Of a stretch of 64,000 nt of DNA, positions 1 through 9,953 are shown piece after piece (the first letter of the stretch is position 1; every line of letters begins with the position of its first letter). Source of the stretch: Skeletonema tropicum (Eukaryota; Bacillariophyta; Thalassiosirophyceae; Thalassiosirales; Thalassiosiraceae). The stretch is taken from positions 1,116,001 to 1,180,000 of the forward strand of contig CM074134.1 in the NCBI GenBank assembly GCA_037178625.1. The letters are read 5' to 3'. The notes under the pieces are model-generated. The model was not told where the DNA came from, did not search any database, and saw nothing but the letters and a program-made list of their open reading frames with translations. The position numbers were made by a program, and so were the translations under genes.

Positions 1-353
1 TACAAGACAACTCCCCACAGCTTGTCTTTCTTCACTATAAACAAGTAGATAAACTGCAGAGACTACTTGCAAAGCATCACTGCCCAGAGATGTTAGATGA
101 TCTGCCCATCAAAGTCAATGCGGCAACAGATAGATCTTTGCAGGTGTTGTTGCATAAAAAGGGTACTGATGAAGCCAAGTCTTCAGTAAGACTTGAAGAA
201 TGGCTAGACAGGAAGGGACCCGCTATGGAGTGGGCTCTGCAGTTGAGAAGAGACGCATCTTGTCAGGCGAAGACTGTTCACATGGAACACGATCTCTTTG
301 CTTGTCCCGACGAAACCCTAGCAGTCACATCTGAAAGTATTGACAGATGGTGA
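1..353 (+). CDS. 3' end of an unrecognised protein gene (cut by window edge)
   Basis: A reading frame is open from base 3 at the left edge to a TGA at 351-353, giving about 116 C-terminal residues. An internal ATG lies at 90, but the frame is open upstream of it, so this is more likely the tail of a longer gene than a small gene. The peptide is charged and soluble, with no membrane segment and no motif I recognise (it contains LEEWLDRKGPAMEW). No function is proposed. The next 200 bases are AT-rich and show nothing coding. Confidence 0.4.
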   Translation, partial: QDNSPQLVFLHYKQVDKLQRLLAKHHCPEMLDDLPIKVNAATDRSLQVLLHKKGTDEAKSSVRLEEWLDRKGPAMEWALQLRRDASCQAKTVHMEHDLFACPDETLAVTSESIDRW

Positions 354-557
354 TGTTTCTCAGAGGGGGCAAAAGAGAGCACTTTCGATACCTTAAGTAG
401 AATAGGTTCAGTTGTAGAAACTCGCATTGCACCTCTTTCTCTTTAAGATGGGACATCATATGAATAACTGCATTTTACATTACTCTGCCGACCCCGTTGC
501 CTCTATCACAGTCAATTGCTGATTTACCCCAAAACCCAAACAAACCACATTCTTTCC

Positions 558-1892
558 TCATTTTTTGTCTTCGTCAGATTTATCGTCGTCTTCTCTTCTA
601 TCAGGCATTTTAGGAATAAATCTACCTTCATTATCAAGTGTTCCACCTTCAAGCATATCCACGGTTGGCATTCTGCTCTTAACTGCCTGAGATATTAATG
701 GAATGCTGTCTGGCTCTTTCCCAAAGAAAGAACTCACTGCACAGTACGCAAGAGTCAAAAGCAATGTCCCGAACATAACATCGGAGAATATTTCTCCTAC
801 CCCACTAGGCACTGAAACTCCGGCACCTGATGCTATCAAACCACCAAGTCCAGTCAAAAGAGATGGGAAGAACAAGGCAATATCCAAATAGATGGCTTGT
901 TGCATGTTGTAACGAATCAAACGATTGATCGAAGGATTTCCTGACAAAATATTGAGTGCAAAGAAGGCCACGAATCCTGAAAAGGGGATACTGCGATACA
1001 ACGAATATAGCACTGCCAAAATCACAACGAACGGGTTGGCTCCTGCATCATCCGAACCCAATAAGAATCGTCCATACTGCAATCCATCCATCAAAGGGAA
1101 CAAGTAAGGTAACACAGACAAAGCCTTATCCGACATGGTTGGCTCCTTCTCATTCAAAAACTCAAGCTTGGCTTCAGCCAACAAAACTTCTTGTTCCTGT
1201 CGCTTCTTTTCTTGCTCCGCTTCAGCAGCGAGACGCTTCTCCTCCCTTGCAATTGCCTCCAATTGATTACGAAATCTATCGACAGTGACAAATTCATCCA
1301 GTTGGAGTGCTCCATCTCCAGACGTGTCAAAGATGTTCATTAGTTCTTTCACTCTCTTTTCGGAAATTTCAGTCTGTTTCACATTACAAGTATATTGGAG
1401 CAAGAGTACAGTTAGAGTTGCATATTATACATATCCACAACAATGAGATACCTTCATGCCAGCAAAAAGTTCATTTCATGTAAGCACAAGACAAGCAAAA
1501 ACACGTACCTTCAACTCCTTCTCCAAACCCAACTTCAACTCACTCAAGCTCACTTCACCATCCGAATTGATATCAAACTTATTAAACGCCCTCTCGGCAG
1601 CCTCGGCAAGTTGCTTGGCTTTATCCGCCTCGAGCGATGCAGCCTCGGCACGAAGTTTGGCAGCTTGACGCTTGAGCCTTTCGATTTCATTGTCTTGCGC
1701 GTCGTCATCTGCTGCGTTGTAGAGTTGAGTGCTTCGTTGATGGTGATAGTTGATGTTTTTTGATGGAAGTGAGTAGAATGAGTTGGCAGCTTGAGTAATT
1801 GGAGTGTTGGTTTGAGCAATTGGAGTGAAGGCATCGATAGAGGATGCGCCGATGATTGCTACGGCGGTAGCTTTACAGATGATGTTGTGCAT
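558..1892 (-). CDS. EF-hand / Tic20-like plastid envelope protein
   Basis: Two exons, 1892-1509 and 1373-558, with a 135 bp GT-AG intron (donor GTACGT, acceptor AAACAG) between complete codons; 399 aa. Residues 1-22 form a signal peptide ending SSIDAF, the diatom plastid-type junction. A coiled, charged stretch is followed by two canonical EF-hand loops at about 107-118 (DINSDGEVSLSE) and 144-155 (DTSGDGALQLDE), split by the intron. A glutamate/lysine-rich helix then leads into a four-helix membrane domain starting YLFPLMDGLQYGRFL and containing RLIRYNMQQAIYLDI, the signature of the Tic20/Ycf60 family, which forms part of the inner-envelope import channel. Calcium regulation of import is inference from the fusion. 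The C-terminus is acidic. It converges on the gene at the left edge. Confidence 0.8.
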
Positions 1893-2152
1893 GGTTGTTG
1901 TCGTCGTTGTTTACTCGCGTGAAGTAGTTGTAGATGATTCTCTTCGTTTCAGTTTTGTATTATGAGCAGTGTGAGAGAGTTAAGTAGTATGGTGTAGGGG
2001 GGATGCAAATGGAATTCGATGCAGCGGTAGGAAACGTGTTATTTTTGCCATTGTCAGGAGAACTTGAATGAGGTGGATCTTTTCAGATCGTATCGTAGCT
2101 ACGTCGGAATTTAGTATGTAGGTGACTCAGCTATTGCTCAGATCTGTTACAT

Positions 2153-2346
2153 CGAATCCTAGGATTCTGAAAATCCTAGGATTCGATACCGGCGAATCCT
2201 TGGATTTCGGAATCCTAGGATTCGGAGGGGGCTGCACATCGAATCCTTGGATTGTCCGAATCCTAGGATTCCTGCCTCCGAATCCTAGGATTCCTGCCTC
2301 CGAATCCTAGGATTCGCCGGCTCTGATCCATCGAATCCTTGGATTG
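2153..2346. repeat. Left cluster of GAATCCTAGGATTC palindromes
   Basis: About nine copies of the palindrome or its T/T variant occur in under 200 bp, some spaced about 22 bp apart (CCTGCCTCC spacers). They lie just inside the left end of the transposon-like element. Arrays of this kind are commonly transposase binding sites, but that role is inferred here. Confidence 0.75.
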
Positions 2347-3105
2347 ATGGGCGAAGACGAAGACACCTCGACCGACCATGACACGATATCGCTGCTATGC
2401 AGCAGTAGATAAGGAGGGGCATGAAGTAATTACAAAGGCAACCAACCCGCCCCCTCGCCTCTAATATGATTAAAGACGACGGCTTAGTCACCTGGAGCGG
2501 AAGGGAACGCCACGACGTCGCCTACACGGTACAAAAAGTTTGCATAATTATTCGTTTCCGTCGAACAAACAATCGACTACAATTCAATGCAAACGGCGAA
2601 GATATCGATCAAACAAGCATTAAAAATTCATTATTACGATAACATGCATTTGTGGGAGCCATATTAATGATAGATTGAGGGGAATATGACATTTATCAAG
2701 TATTACTTCTAATAATTTACATCACATACCAACAATTAAAAATAACATAGCCTATCTGATACTTTAAACTCTGTATTATGTACCACCAACACATGCACAT
2801 CCATTAGAAGCGTATGATTGAATGGTACATGAATAACAACTCATTTGTTGTTATTGACTTTGTTGTTATCGGCTATCTCGAGTGCTGATTGTTGCGTACT
2901 CTGGATGTGAAAATTAAATTATGTCGGTCGACATGTGTATTGGCGATGGTAGCGCCGAGAATAATAACGGTCGAGAGAACATCGTCGGAATAATAATCTA
3001 AAATAATGTGAAGTAAGTATCTGCTATGTTGTTGCTGCAGTAGTAGCCCTCTCTAGTAGGCGTTACTTCATCATCGTGGAGTTCTTTTTCAAGCAAGCCC
3101 TTGCC

Positions 3106-3191
3106 AGAATCCTAGGATTCGGACGGCATGTTTTATCGAATCCTAGAGGATTCGGAGCAGGAATCCTAGGATTCGGAAATCCAAGGATTCG
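3106..3191. repeat. Right cluster of GAATCCTAGGATTC palindromes
   Basis: Four units of the same palindrome, one with a 2-base AG insertion at its centre, sit just inside the right inverted repeat. The last unit (ATCCAAGGATTCGAT) mirrors the left-end organisation. Confidence 0.75.
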
Positions 3192-3305
3192 ATGTAACAG
3201 ATCAACACACGCTTGCTGGCGCGGTGCTTGTCGATGCAGAGTCCACAACAATGATACATAGGAGTAGCACAGAACAAAGGTGTCAACATTGTTCAAGTCA
3301 GTAAC

Positions 3306-4282
3306 ATGCACGACTTGCTGAGGCGACCTGCTACTCCACATAAAGTAGTTGTCATGACGATGCTGATGCTGCTGCTGACAGTGTTGTTAGCGTGGCCAGG
3401 TAATTTTTTGGTGGTACACGGATTGTCCACATCATCACCCATACAAACTCACAAACAGCTACACTTGCTGACGTTTGATCTCGATGATACCATCTTTCCA
3501 ATAGGACCCGTGGTAGCCGAAGCCAATGAGGCAATGATATCAAGACTGCAAACATTTGGATATACCGATGCAAACAATGATGAGATAGTAGCAGCATCAA
3601 AGCGGATACGAAATGAATTGCGTGAGGCAGGGGAAGCACTTACCTACACGGATCTTCGGAAGCAGTCTATCCGAAGGGAGATTATGAGATTGACTAATTT
3701 GAAACATCATCAAGTGGATGATTCAGGTTGTAGAAGATGTGTTTGATTCGTGGCTTTCGACAAGGCATGCTTCTGCTGACAAGTATCTGTTTTCGGATTG
3801 TGTAGATGCCTTGGAGAAGATCAAATTACAACATCCCAGATGCAATCATCGGAGCTATTACAAATGGCAGAGGAAATCCTTTGTTCATGCCATCAGTGAA
3901 AGAATTCTTCCATTTTTGTGTGAGTGGGGAAGATGATGGAAGTATTTCCGAAGAGGAAGCCAGACAAAGGTATTTATGAAGCAGCGCTGGATACCTTTTA
4001 CAATTCAATTGCAAGAAGAATCCATTGACAGCTTGAACTGGATTCACGTTGGTGATGATTTAGCAAATGATGTAGGAGCTGCTGCCTCTAACAGGTGCAA
4101 AGTCCATATGGTTGAGTGCAGAAGAGGAGTGTTCAGAAATGCCGAGTTGGAGTACTGCTACCAAAGAAGAAATGCAAAGAAGAGCCAAACTAAATGAGAC
4201 TGCAAAGAAACATGTCAGTTCAAAGATTAGCAGGTTGAACGAGCTAGAATCTGCTGTAATGCACATTTTGACTCTGGACTGA
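3306..4282 (+). pseudogene. HAD-superfamily phosphatase gene interrupted by five +1 frame changes
   Basis: The N-terminus has a hydrophobic leader, then LLTFDLDDTIFP, the HAD motif I with the catalytic aspartates. Homology then continues through successive frames: VVEDVFDSWLSTRH (from about 3728), PDAIIGAITNGRGNP (from 3836, motif II region), PKRKPDKGIYEAAL (from about 3948, motif III lysine), WIHVGDDLANDVGAA (about 4039, motif IV) and WSTATKEEMQRRAKLNE (from 4148 to the stop at 4280). Each change is +1 and no sequence is missing between segments, so introns do not explain it. The order and content match the HAD hydrolase family, in which 5'-nucleotidase-like members are common. As written it cannot make an intact enzyme by standard decoding. 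Decay after the nearby transposon insertion, consensus insertion errors, or +1 recoding are all possible. Confidence 0.7.
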
Positions 4283-4360
4283 TGAACATTAACAACAGCT
4301 TAGATTAAAACTAATTAGACAGCGATCATATCTACATACACGTATTCTATTTGGTAACGA

Positions 4361-6820
4361 CTAACGTGGCGGAACAAGACAAAGCCATACTTCAAGGTAG
4401 ACAATGCATATACAAGAAAAATGGCTGCAATTGTGGCACTCTGCTTTGTGATAGTCTGAAGAACTTTTGCAACGTCTTCCTTCGACCACTTCAGGGCACA
4501 CTTCCACATCCTCTTGGGTTGATGACGGTGGGTGACACCCTGTGCAGCTCCCATCCATGTCTAACGCACATGCAATTTCACTATGCTGCGTTAGAGGAAG
4601 ATCCACAATGCTCAATGAATAAATGAGGCTTGTTGCAAATACTACTGCTACGGCGAAAATAGTCAGAATAATCAAGACTAGGAAAAACCGAATCATGCTC
4701 AGTTTCACTTTCTTTTGTCTTGTGTTCAGAACTGGGTAGCATTTCAGTACCAATCCAACCAAAGCGAGCAGAGTGAAGGATCCACCAGAAACCATGTAGG
4801 TGATCCCCATCCACTTTATATCTTCAAGCACTTCATCTATGGATGTCTCAGAGAAGAGCAAAACGTATCCGATCATATAACTTCCAATGATTGGAAACGT
4901 GAGCCATAGAGGAATGTTTGATTCTTTTGACCGTTGAACAATTGGGAGAGTAATGATGGCTTGTAGCACATTCAGTGTCACCCACATCAGCGCAGCTAGG
5001 ATGAGAGCCCCAATCCCATTCGCAGTGAAGTAGACATAATTCGCAACAACGAATTCATACTGTGCCCTATCTCTTATGTCTCCGCAGTCTGTTGCGTCGT
5101 TGAAATATTCCATGCACCAGGCAGTTTCGTCATCAAAATTTACCCCGCCCAACACTGGTACCATACATTTGCCCTGTGCGGTTCCTTCGTCACAAAACAA
5201 CTCACGATACCATGACAAACTTTTATCGTCCCACCAATGCTTTGTCCAGACTGTCATGACCTGGTTGTAATCGAACAATCCAATAGAAAAGAATATCTGT
5301 AGTGGTAGAATCCAAAACAAGACCCACATGAACCGAACAGACTTGGTCAAATTGACGTAGCGAATTGCTCTTTGCGCCAACATTGCAGAAAATAATAACA
5401 CGAAATTGATCCCAGCTAAGAAATAAATAAACGTTGTTAGCGACCACAAATCCTGAGTGATGATGGGTTTGTCTTTGTCTGCTTCATTGTATTCTTTGGT
5501 GTCAGCAGCATATCGCGCAGATTGTTGATATCCCATAAGAGTAGTTGAAAGCAAGAAGAGCCCAGAAGCAATTTGTGCCAAGCAGAAAAAGCCAATAAGA
5601 ATATTCAGCCGTATAACAATCTGTCTATCGGTTGCAGACACCCCCACATTTTTCATGCACCAAAAGCAAGGTGTCGTTCGGATGATGTAGGAACCAACAA
5701 GTGACCAAGAAAGGCACTTGCACGGATTAACTATTTTGTCCATGAACATTGATGAAGTACTTTGATCTTCTTGACTCAAGCTCCTCGCATATTTGCGTCG
5801 CTCTGAAATGCTAATACTATCATCCATGTAACTTACATCTGTGTAGTAACTAATCTGATGAGAAAATGGGCCGTGTTCATCAGCAGCAAAGGAGACTTGC
5901 TTTTGCTCCTTTTTTGCTTCGTTGACAATAAGCTCGTCGCCTTCTTCTACCTTTGCCTCTTCTTCGTCCTCTCCATCGTTAGAATCGGCACCAAATGTGC
6001 TGAGTGTCTGTTGACTTATTTCATTTGATGATTGCTTCTGCGCAAATGTTGGTTTGATATCAGATGTTTGATCTAAATTGTCACTTAAAGGTATCTCAGT
6101 AGTCAGGTTGTTCGCTTTTGGTGTGTTTGCAATACTTGCAATAATAGCAGCAGGTTCTTCTTCATCTCCACTGTGGGAAGAGTAAGAGAAATCATCCATT
6201 TCCATTTCATAATTAGACGGCAACTTGAACAAGTCACGCTTATCCAATATTGAATCTAGCTCACTATCATCATTCTCATCATTGGTATCAATTGCAATGG
6301 GTGGAGTAAGAAATTGTTCATCATCGTTATCAAAACTGTTTGCCTTCTTCTTATTCTTTCGTACCCCCAAAGGAGAGAATTTCAAAGCCGCATCCCATGT
6401 AGCTGCTCTCAATCTCTGTGAACCTCCACGTTGCGGTGATTGCTGCGGCGACCGTCGTGGCGATATATTCTTTGAAGATGATAATGAATCATCGGACACA
6501 GATGATGGACCAACTGCGTAGGGATTACTGAGAGAGCGTTTTTTCCGTCGAAATGATGTTGAGAACGCCCCACCGCTATTTCCGCTACTACTATTATTTC
6601 CAGGTGTTTGTAGCGATATTATATCTCCCGCTACATTTAAATGATGATTTCCAATCAGAGAGCCAGATAGACTCGCAATTCTTTGAAGGGTGAAGCTATC
6701 TCCGTCGGTTGTACGGGAGCGGCGTCTATTTCCTTTGTTTGTTTCGTCGCCTAAATCATGCATGTCAAGGGAGGGTGTCCCAAACGTGGAGGCGCCGGCT
6801 AGCTGCCGTATTGACGACAT
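4361..6820 (-). CDS. Multi-pass membrane protein with long disordered N-terminus
   Basis: 819 aa from ATG at 6820. The first 370 residues are low-complexity, serine-rich and acidic, with phosphosite-like RRxS stretches. The rest holds about seven hydrophobic helices (for example NILIGFFCLAQIASGLFLL and MIRFFLVLIILTIFAVAVV), and a cysteine-bearing loop of about 85 residues between the third and fourth recalls large tetraspanin loops, though I cannot place the family. The C-terminus looks shifted. After DVEVCPE the annotated frame gives a cysteine-rich tail, while the +1 frame gives WSKEDVAKVLQTITK, a clean further membrane helix (IAAIFLVYALSTLKYGFVLF) and a tail ending at 4315. One surplus base near 4488 would explain this. 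It is divergent from the MIT-like gene across a 362 bp intergenic region. The substrate is unknown. Confidence 0.65.
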   Translation of the reverse strand: MSSIRQLAGASTFGTPSLDMHDLGDETNKGNRRRSRTTDGDSFTLQRIASLSGSLIGNHHLNVAGDIISLQTPGNNSSSGNSGGAFSTSFRRKKRSLSNPYAVGPSSVSDDSLSSSKNISPRRSPQQSPQRGGSQRLRAATWDAALKFSPLGVRKNKKKANSFDNDDEQFLTPPIAIDTNDENDDSELDSILDKRDLFKLPSNYEMEMDDFSYSSHSGDEEEPAAIIASIANTPKANNLTTEIPLSDNLDQTSDIKPTFAQKQSSNEISQQTLSTFGADSNDGEDEEEAKVEEGDELIVNEAKKEQKQVSFAADEHGPFSHQISYYTDVSYMDDSISISERRKYARSLSQEDQSTSSMFMDKIVNPCKCLSWSLVGSYIIRTTPCFWCMKNVGVSATDRQIVIRLNILIGFFCLAQIASGLFLLSTTLMGYQQSARYAADTKEYNEADKDKPIITQDLWSLTTFIYFLAGINFVLLFSAMLAQRAIRYVNLTKSVRFMWVLFWILPLQIFFSIGLFDYNQVMTVWTKHWWDDKSLSWYRELFCDEGTAQGKCMVPVLGGVNFDDETAWCMEYFNDATDCGDIRDRAQYEFVVANYVYFTANGIGALILAALMWVTLNVLQAIITLPIVQRSKESNIPLWLTFPIIGSYMIGYVLLFSETSIDEVLEDIKWMGITYMVSGGSFTLLALVGLVLKCYPVLNTRQKKVKLSMIRFFLVLIILTIFAVAVVFATSLIYSLSIVDLPLTQHSEIACALDMDGSCTGCHPPSSTQEDVEVCPEVVEGRRCKSSSDYHKAECHNCSHFSCICIVYLEVWLCLVPPR

Positions 6821-7182
6821 GGTGGATTATTTCCTCCCGTGTAGATTTGATGATTTATTTCTTTCGCCTTATTGCTGTCATTGTCATGGCAACGTTGATT
6901 GAGCGCAGGCGCAGGTTGATTGCTTTCGATTGTTCGTTTTACGTTTGGAAAAGCGAAAGAGAGAGCACGTACGCCCCCCAAAACACTTCGAAGATCGATA
7001 GTACTACACAGTAACCAACATTATATTTAAGAAGGAAGAAAAGGGGGCGAATCTGGCAAGGTTCGGCATCTGTGCCCGCATGCACGTCTGAAAATTCTTC
7101 TGCCTTCATTTAGGATCTTACTTATCATCTCGCTCACGACATAGACATAGAGGCACACGTAATTAAAGGATTAAATAGACCG

Positions 7183-8466
7183 ATGGGTAAAGCAAACAAT
7201 GCGGCAGGAAACAAAATGCCGACGGAAGAAGAAGATGAAGACCCATTCGCCCTCATCGAAAAGGGAAACGCCTTAGAAGCAGCCACAAATCATTGGGGAT
7301 CCGCTGACATGTACAGCCGAGCTTCAACATCTTTGAGTATTCGGGCAGATAAAATCTCTTCTCAACTCCTTCCGGATGACGATGTCAAAAATGAAGAGCA
7401 GCGCAAAATTATTTCCCTTTATCGTGCGCAATCTTTGAAATATTTATATAAAGCTCGGCATTGTTTCATCGAGGCAGTGAAGTTTGAGAATGATCAAGAT
7501 AGACACAGAATGATGGAGGTGGCCAAGTCGGGCAAGGGAAGATTGGACCCCTTGTGTTCAATGTTATCAAGCGAGGAGAGTGAAAGGAGACGCTGCATAT
7601 TTCAGGCATTATTCTCAGGAAAAGACGATGTGAAAGTGAAAGAAGCGCATGGTGAAGAAGAGGACAAGAGGAAGGAATTTAGTGAAAAGACCGACGAAGC
7701 TGGAGTACCTGCACAGAATGATATAAATGAATGTACAATGACACCCGCTGAAGATATTGACAATCTGCAAGAATCAATGGAAGCTCGACTCGCCAATCTC
7801 AACTCATCTCTTGCAAATAATGAACACATACCCAAAGCTCCACCGCCATTTATATCTGGTTCGAGATCAGGTGGTGGTGTTAGTAGCGATCAAAGTAGAT
7901 TAGACAGTATTCAGCGTGGGTTGAAGGGGCTTGGAATAACCTTACCGGACAATAGCAGAAATAGAGACTTCATTCCAGAGAATTTGTCAGATGAGGATCA
8001 GGTCAAGTTGATCGTGCAACAAGCTCGGGATGAAGTCATGATAGACAAGAGCTACGTCTGTGACGATGAGGATGGGATAGATGAAAATGATTCAATGTTT
8101 GAAGGATTTGAAGACGAGGAGGATGATATCGATATTTTATTGGCGAGAGCAGAAAATCTAGTTGCAAAAACATCATCTGAAATTAGTGGAATAGTGGATC
8201 ATCCAACCCCTTTGTGTCCATCCTCTACGGTTGAATTGGCTCGGATTCGAAAGGCGCAAGCCTTGCTATTGGAGGCAAGGCTGTGTCTAGAGATAGGAGA
8301 TGCAAAATACCTTGATGAGTGTGCTAATCATGAGAATAATGATGAAAGTGCTAGTTGTGATGGAATTGGCAACCTGGATGACAATAACGATAACGGAAAT
8401 GAGGAAAAGAAAGACAAAGGAAAATCTGAGGAGCAAGGCAAAAGAAAGAGTGAAAGAAGCAAATGA
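7183..8466 (+). CDS. MIT/TPR-like helical protein, ANCHR-like motifs, C-terminus probably frameshifted
   Basis: 427 aa from ATG 7183. Residues 20-110 (EKGNALEAATNHWGSADMYS ... SLKYLYKARHCFIEAVKFE) look like a MIT or TPR-type three-helix domain, a module that usually binds ESCRT-III subunits. Downstream MEARLANLNSSL and IQRGLKGLGITLP resemble the MIM-type helices of abscission regulators such as ANCHR; no FYVE finger is visible. The middle and end are strongly acidic. The annotated frame ends in a lysine/serine-rich tail, but the +1 frame from about 8430 continues as AKERVKEANECLEDMLSGWRK with a stop at 8501-8503, a far more protein-like helix, so one surplus base is suspected. Role in membrane remodelling is inference. 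Confidence 0.55.
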   Translation: MGKANNAAGNKMPTEEEDEDPFALIEKGNALEAATNHWGSADMYSRASTSLSIRADKISSQLLPDDDVKNEEQRKIISLYRAQSLKYLYKARHCFIEAVKFENDQDRHRMMEVAKSGKGRLDPLCSMLSSEESERRRCIFQALFSGKDDVKVKEAHGEEEDKRKEFSEKTDEAGVPAQNDINECTMTPAEDIDNLQESMEARLANLNSSLANNEHIPKAPPPFISGSRSGGGVSSDQSRLDSIQRGLKGLGITLPDNSRNRDFIPENLSDEDQVKLIVQQARDEVMIDKSYVCDDEDGIDENDSMFEGFEDEEDDIDILLARAENLVAKTSSEISGIVDHPTPLCPSSTVELARIRKAQALLLEARLCLEIGDAKYLDECANHENNDESASCDGIGNLDDNNDNGNEEKKDKGKSEEQGKRKSERSK

Positions 8467-8503
8467 ATGCCTAGAGGATATGCTTTCAGGCTGGAGGAAA
8501 TGA

Positions 8504-9953
8504 AGTGCAGTGGCACCGCTGTGATGTTGACGTGCCACTCTCAGTAGAGATTTCAACTTTTACCTCCCTTCATCGATGTCTAATTTAGATCGGCCCACAT
8601 GATCATCTCAGTTCCAGTTCATCTTCGGACCTCTGCAATGAGCTGAAGTCATTTGTCGAAACAACGAAACACAAGCGTGCCTGACAGAATCAACACCATA
8701 ACAAGAAGTGTGGACCACAGAAGTAACAAATATGATACAGAAACAAGAGTCTCTGCCAACTCTGAACGCAATATATATTCAAGAGGGGGAGAATTAATCT
8801 TCTATTCAAAACTGCACTGAACCTACACTTACGAGGCTACCGCAATTCTGAAAGTTGCGCTGTTTGTATAAAGTGGATATTTACTTCATACATATCACTA
8901 CGGTGGATACTGATTCGCAGCAATCTAGTTATATGTTACGGCGCTGGTTCTTCATTCTGTATCTTACTACTTCTTATCATTTTACTAGTCCATACACCGA
9001 CACCGAGCATCGGAACTATTTGTCTGGTTTCCATCCAACGCACTGTGGTGTACTCTACTCTAGACTCTACTTGCGTGGACTGCCTCATACCCTACTGAGA
9101 ATAATACAGCTCTTGGAATCATTAAAATCGGGCTAATATTGGCGTAGTTAATAAGTACGGTTGGCTCATGGCTGAGAGCCAAAAAGAGCCTTGGCGAGAA
9201 AGAGTTAAAATTTCAGTTACATACTCCCCCCATACTCGTTATTACATTATAGAAAAGAGGGCTCCGTCTGGGCTCCGTTAAAATTAAAAGGGTCTATCAT
9301 TCAGGGAGAACCCTCTGGGGTGGACTCGAAGAGCATAATCTTGGCTTGTTCTTGCTTGACAGACATTTTGCTATTTTAGCAGAGAATGTAGCCCGCCTGA
9401 CAAAAAATGACTGCGGCCCACCGGTACTTTCAGAAGTACAATTTTGTGTGCCGGATCCAGGAGAACCCTTCGCCTGAAGAACAACAGACATTTGCTATTT
9501 TAGCAGGAATGAAGTAGAAGAAGTCCGCCACCTGACAAAATAATGACTTGGAAATAAGAAAACGCCATGTAGTCATGATTGAGTCCCACGTCACACAAAC
9601 TAACTCGCCACTCGCCGCTCGCCACGCACTACAAATTATCTTCTATGTGCAAGCTAGAGAGAGAGGAAGATCAAGGATATGGAGTTCGATCCATCCTAAA
9701 CCGGTAGAGAATTCTCGCCTCATCAGCATAAGTTCTCATAATCATAATACTTCTCTATATATCTAGAGAGATCAAGCTACTCAACAAACGCAGCACCAGA
9801 CGATGGCGCATAAGTATTCAGGAGAGTCCAACAACCAGTGAAGGCGGAGCCGAAGCAGACAGTAACACAAACCGCAGCGGCGGCGGCACTGACCTGAAAC
9901 GTAGGTCAGTTGTTCGTTTTGATGTTACTGATTTTACGATCGAAGAAGAAGAC
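8504..9953. other. Intergenic, no gene seen; imperfect direct repeat at 9301-9547
   Basis: No credible ORF. Two diverged copies of a roughly 100 bp unit are visible at about 9301-9412 and 9450-9547. Both contain GGAGAACCCT, then AGACATTT(T)GCTATTTTAGCAG, then CCTGACAAAA-AATGACT. This looks like an old repeat or transposon scrap. The last 150 bases are in frame with the downstream gene (TDLKRRSVVRFDV and following) and may be its true N-terminus. Confidence 0.5.

Larger units (their letters stand above)
2145..3199. mobile_element. Non-autonomous DNA transposon with palindrome-rich subterminal arrays
   Basis: The ends are inverted repeats, TGTTACATCGAATCC on the left and its complement on the right, each bordered by GATC (2141-2144 and 3200-3203), a plausible 4 bp target duplication. 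Inside each end is a cluster of the 14 bp perfect palindrome GAATCCTAGGATTC and its variant GAATCCTTGGATT: about nine units on the left and four on the right. The roughly 750 bp centre is AT-rich with no credible ORF. I see no transposase and cannot name the superfamily. GATC could instead belong to the inverted repeat, since it is itself palindromic. Confidence 0.65.

Noticed and set aside
3694..3740. A 13-base micro-intron GTGGATGATTCAG explaining the first HAD frame change
   Set aside because: Far below any plausible intron size, and the later frame changes have no such explanation.
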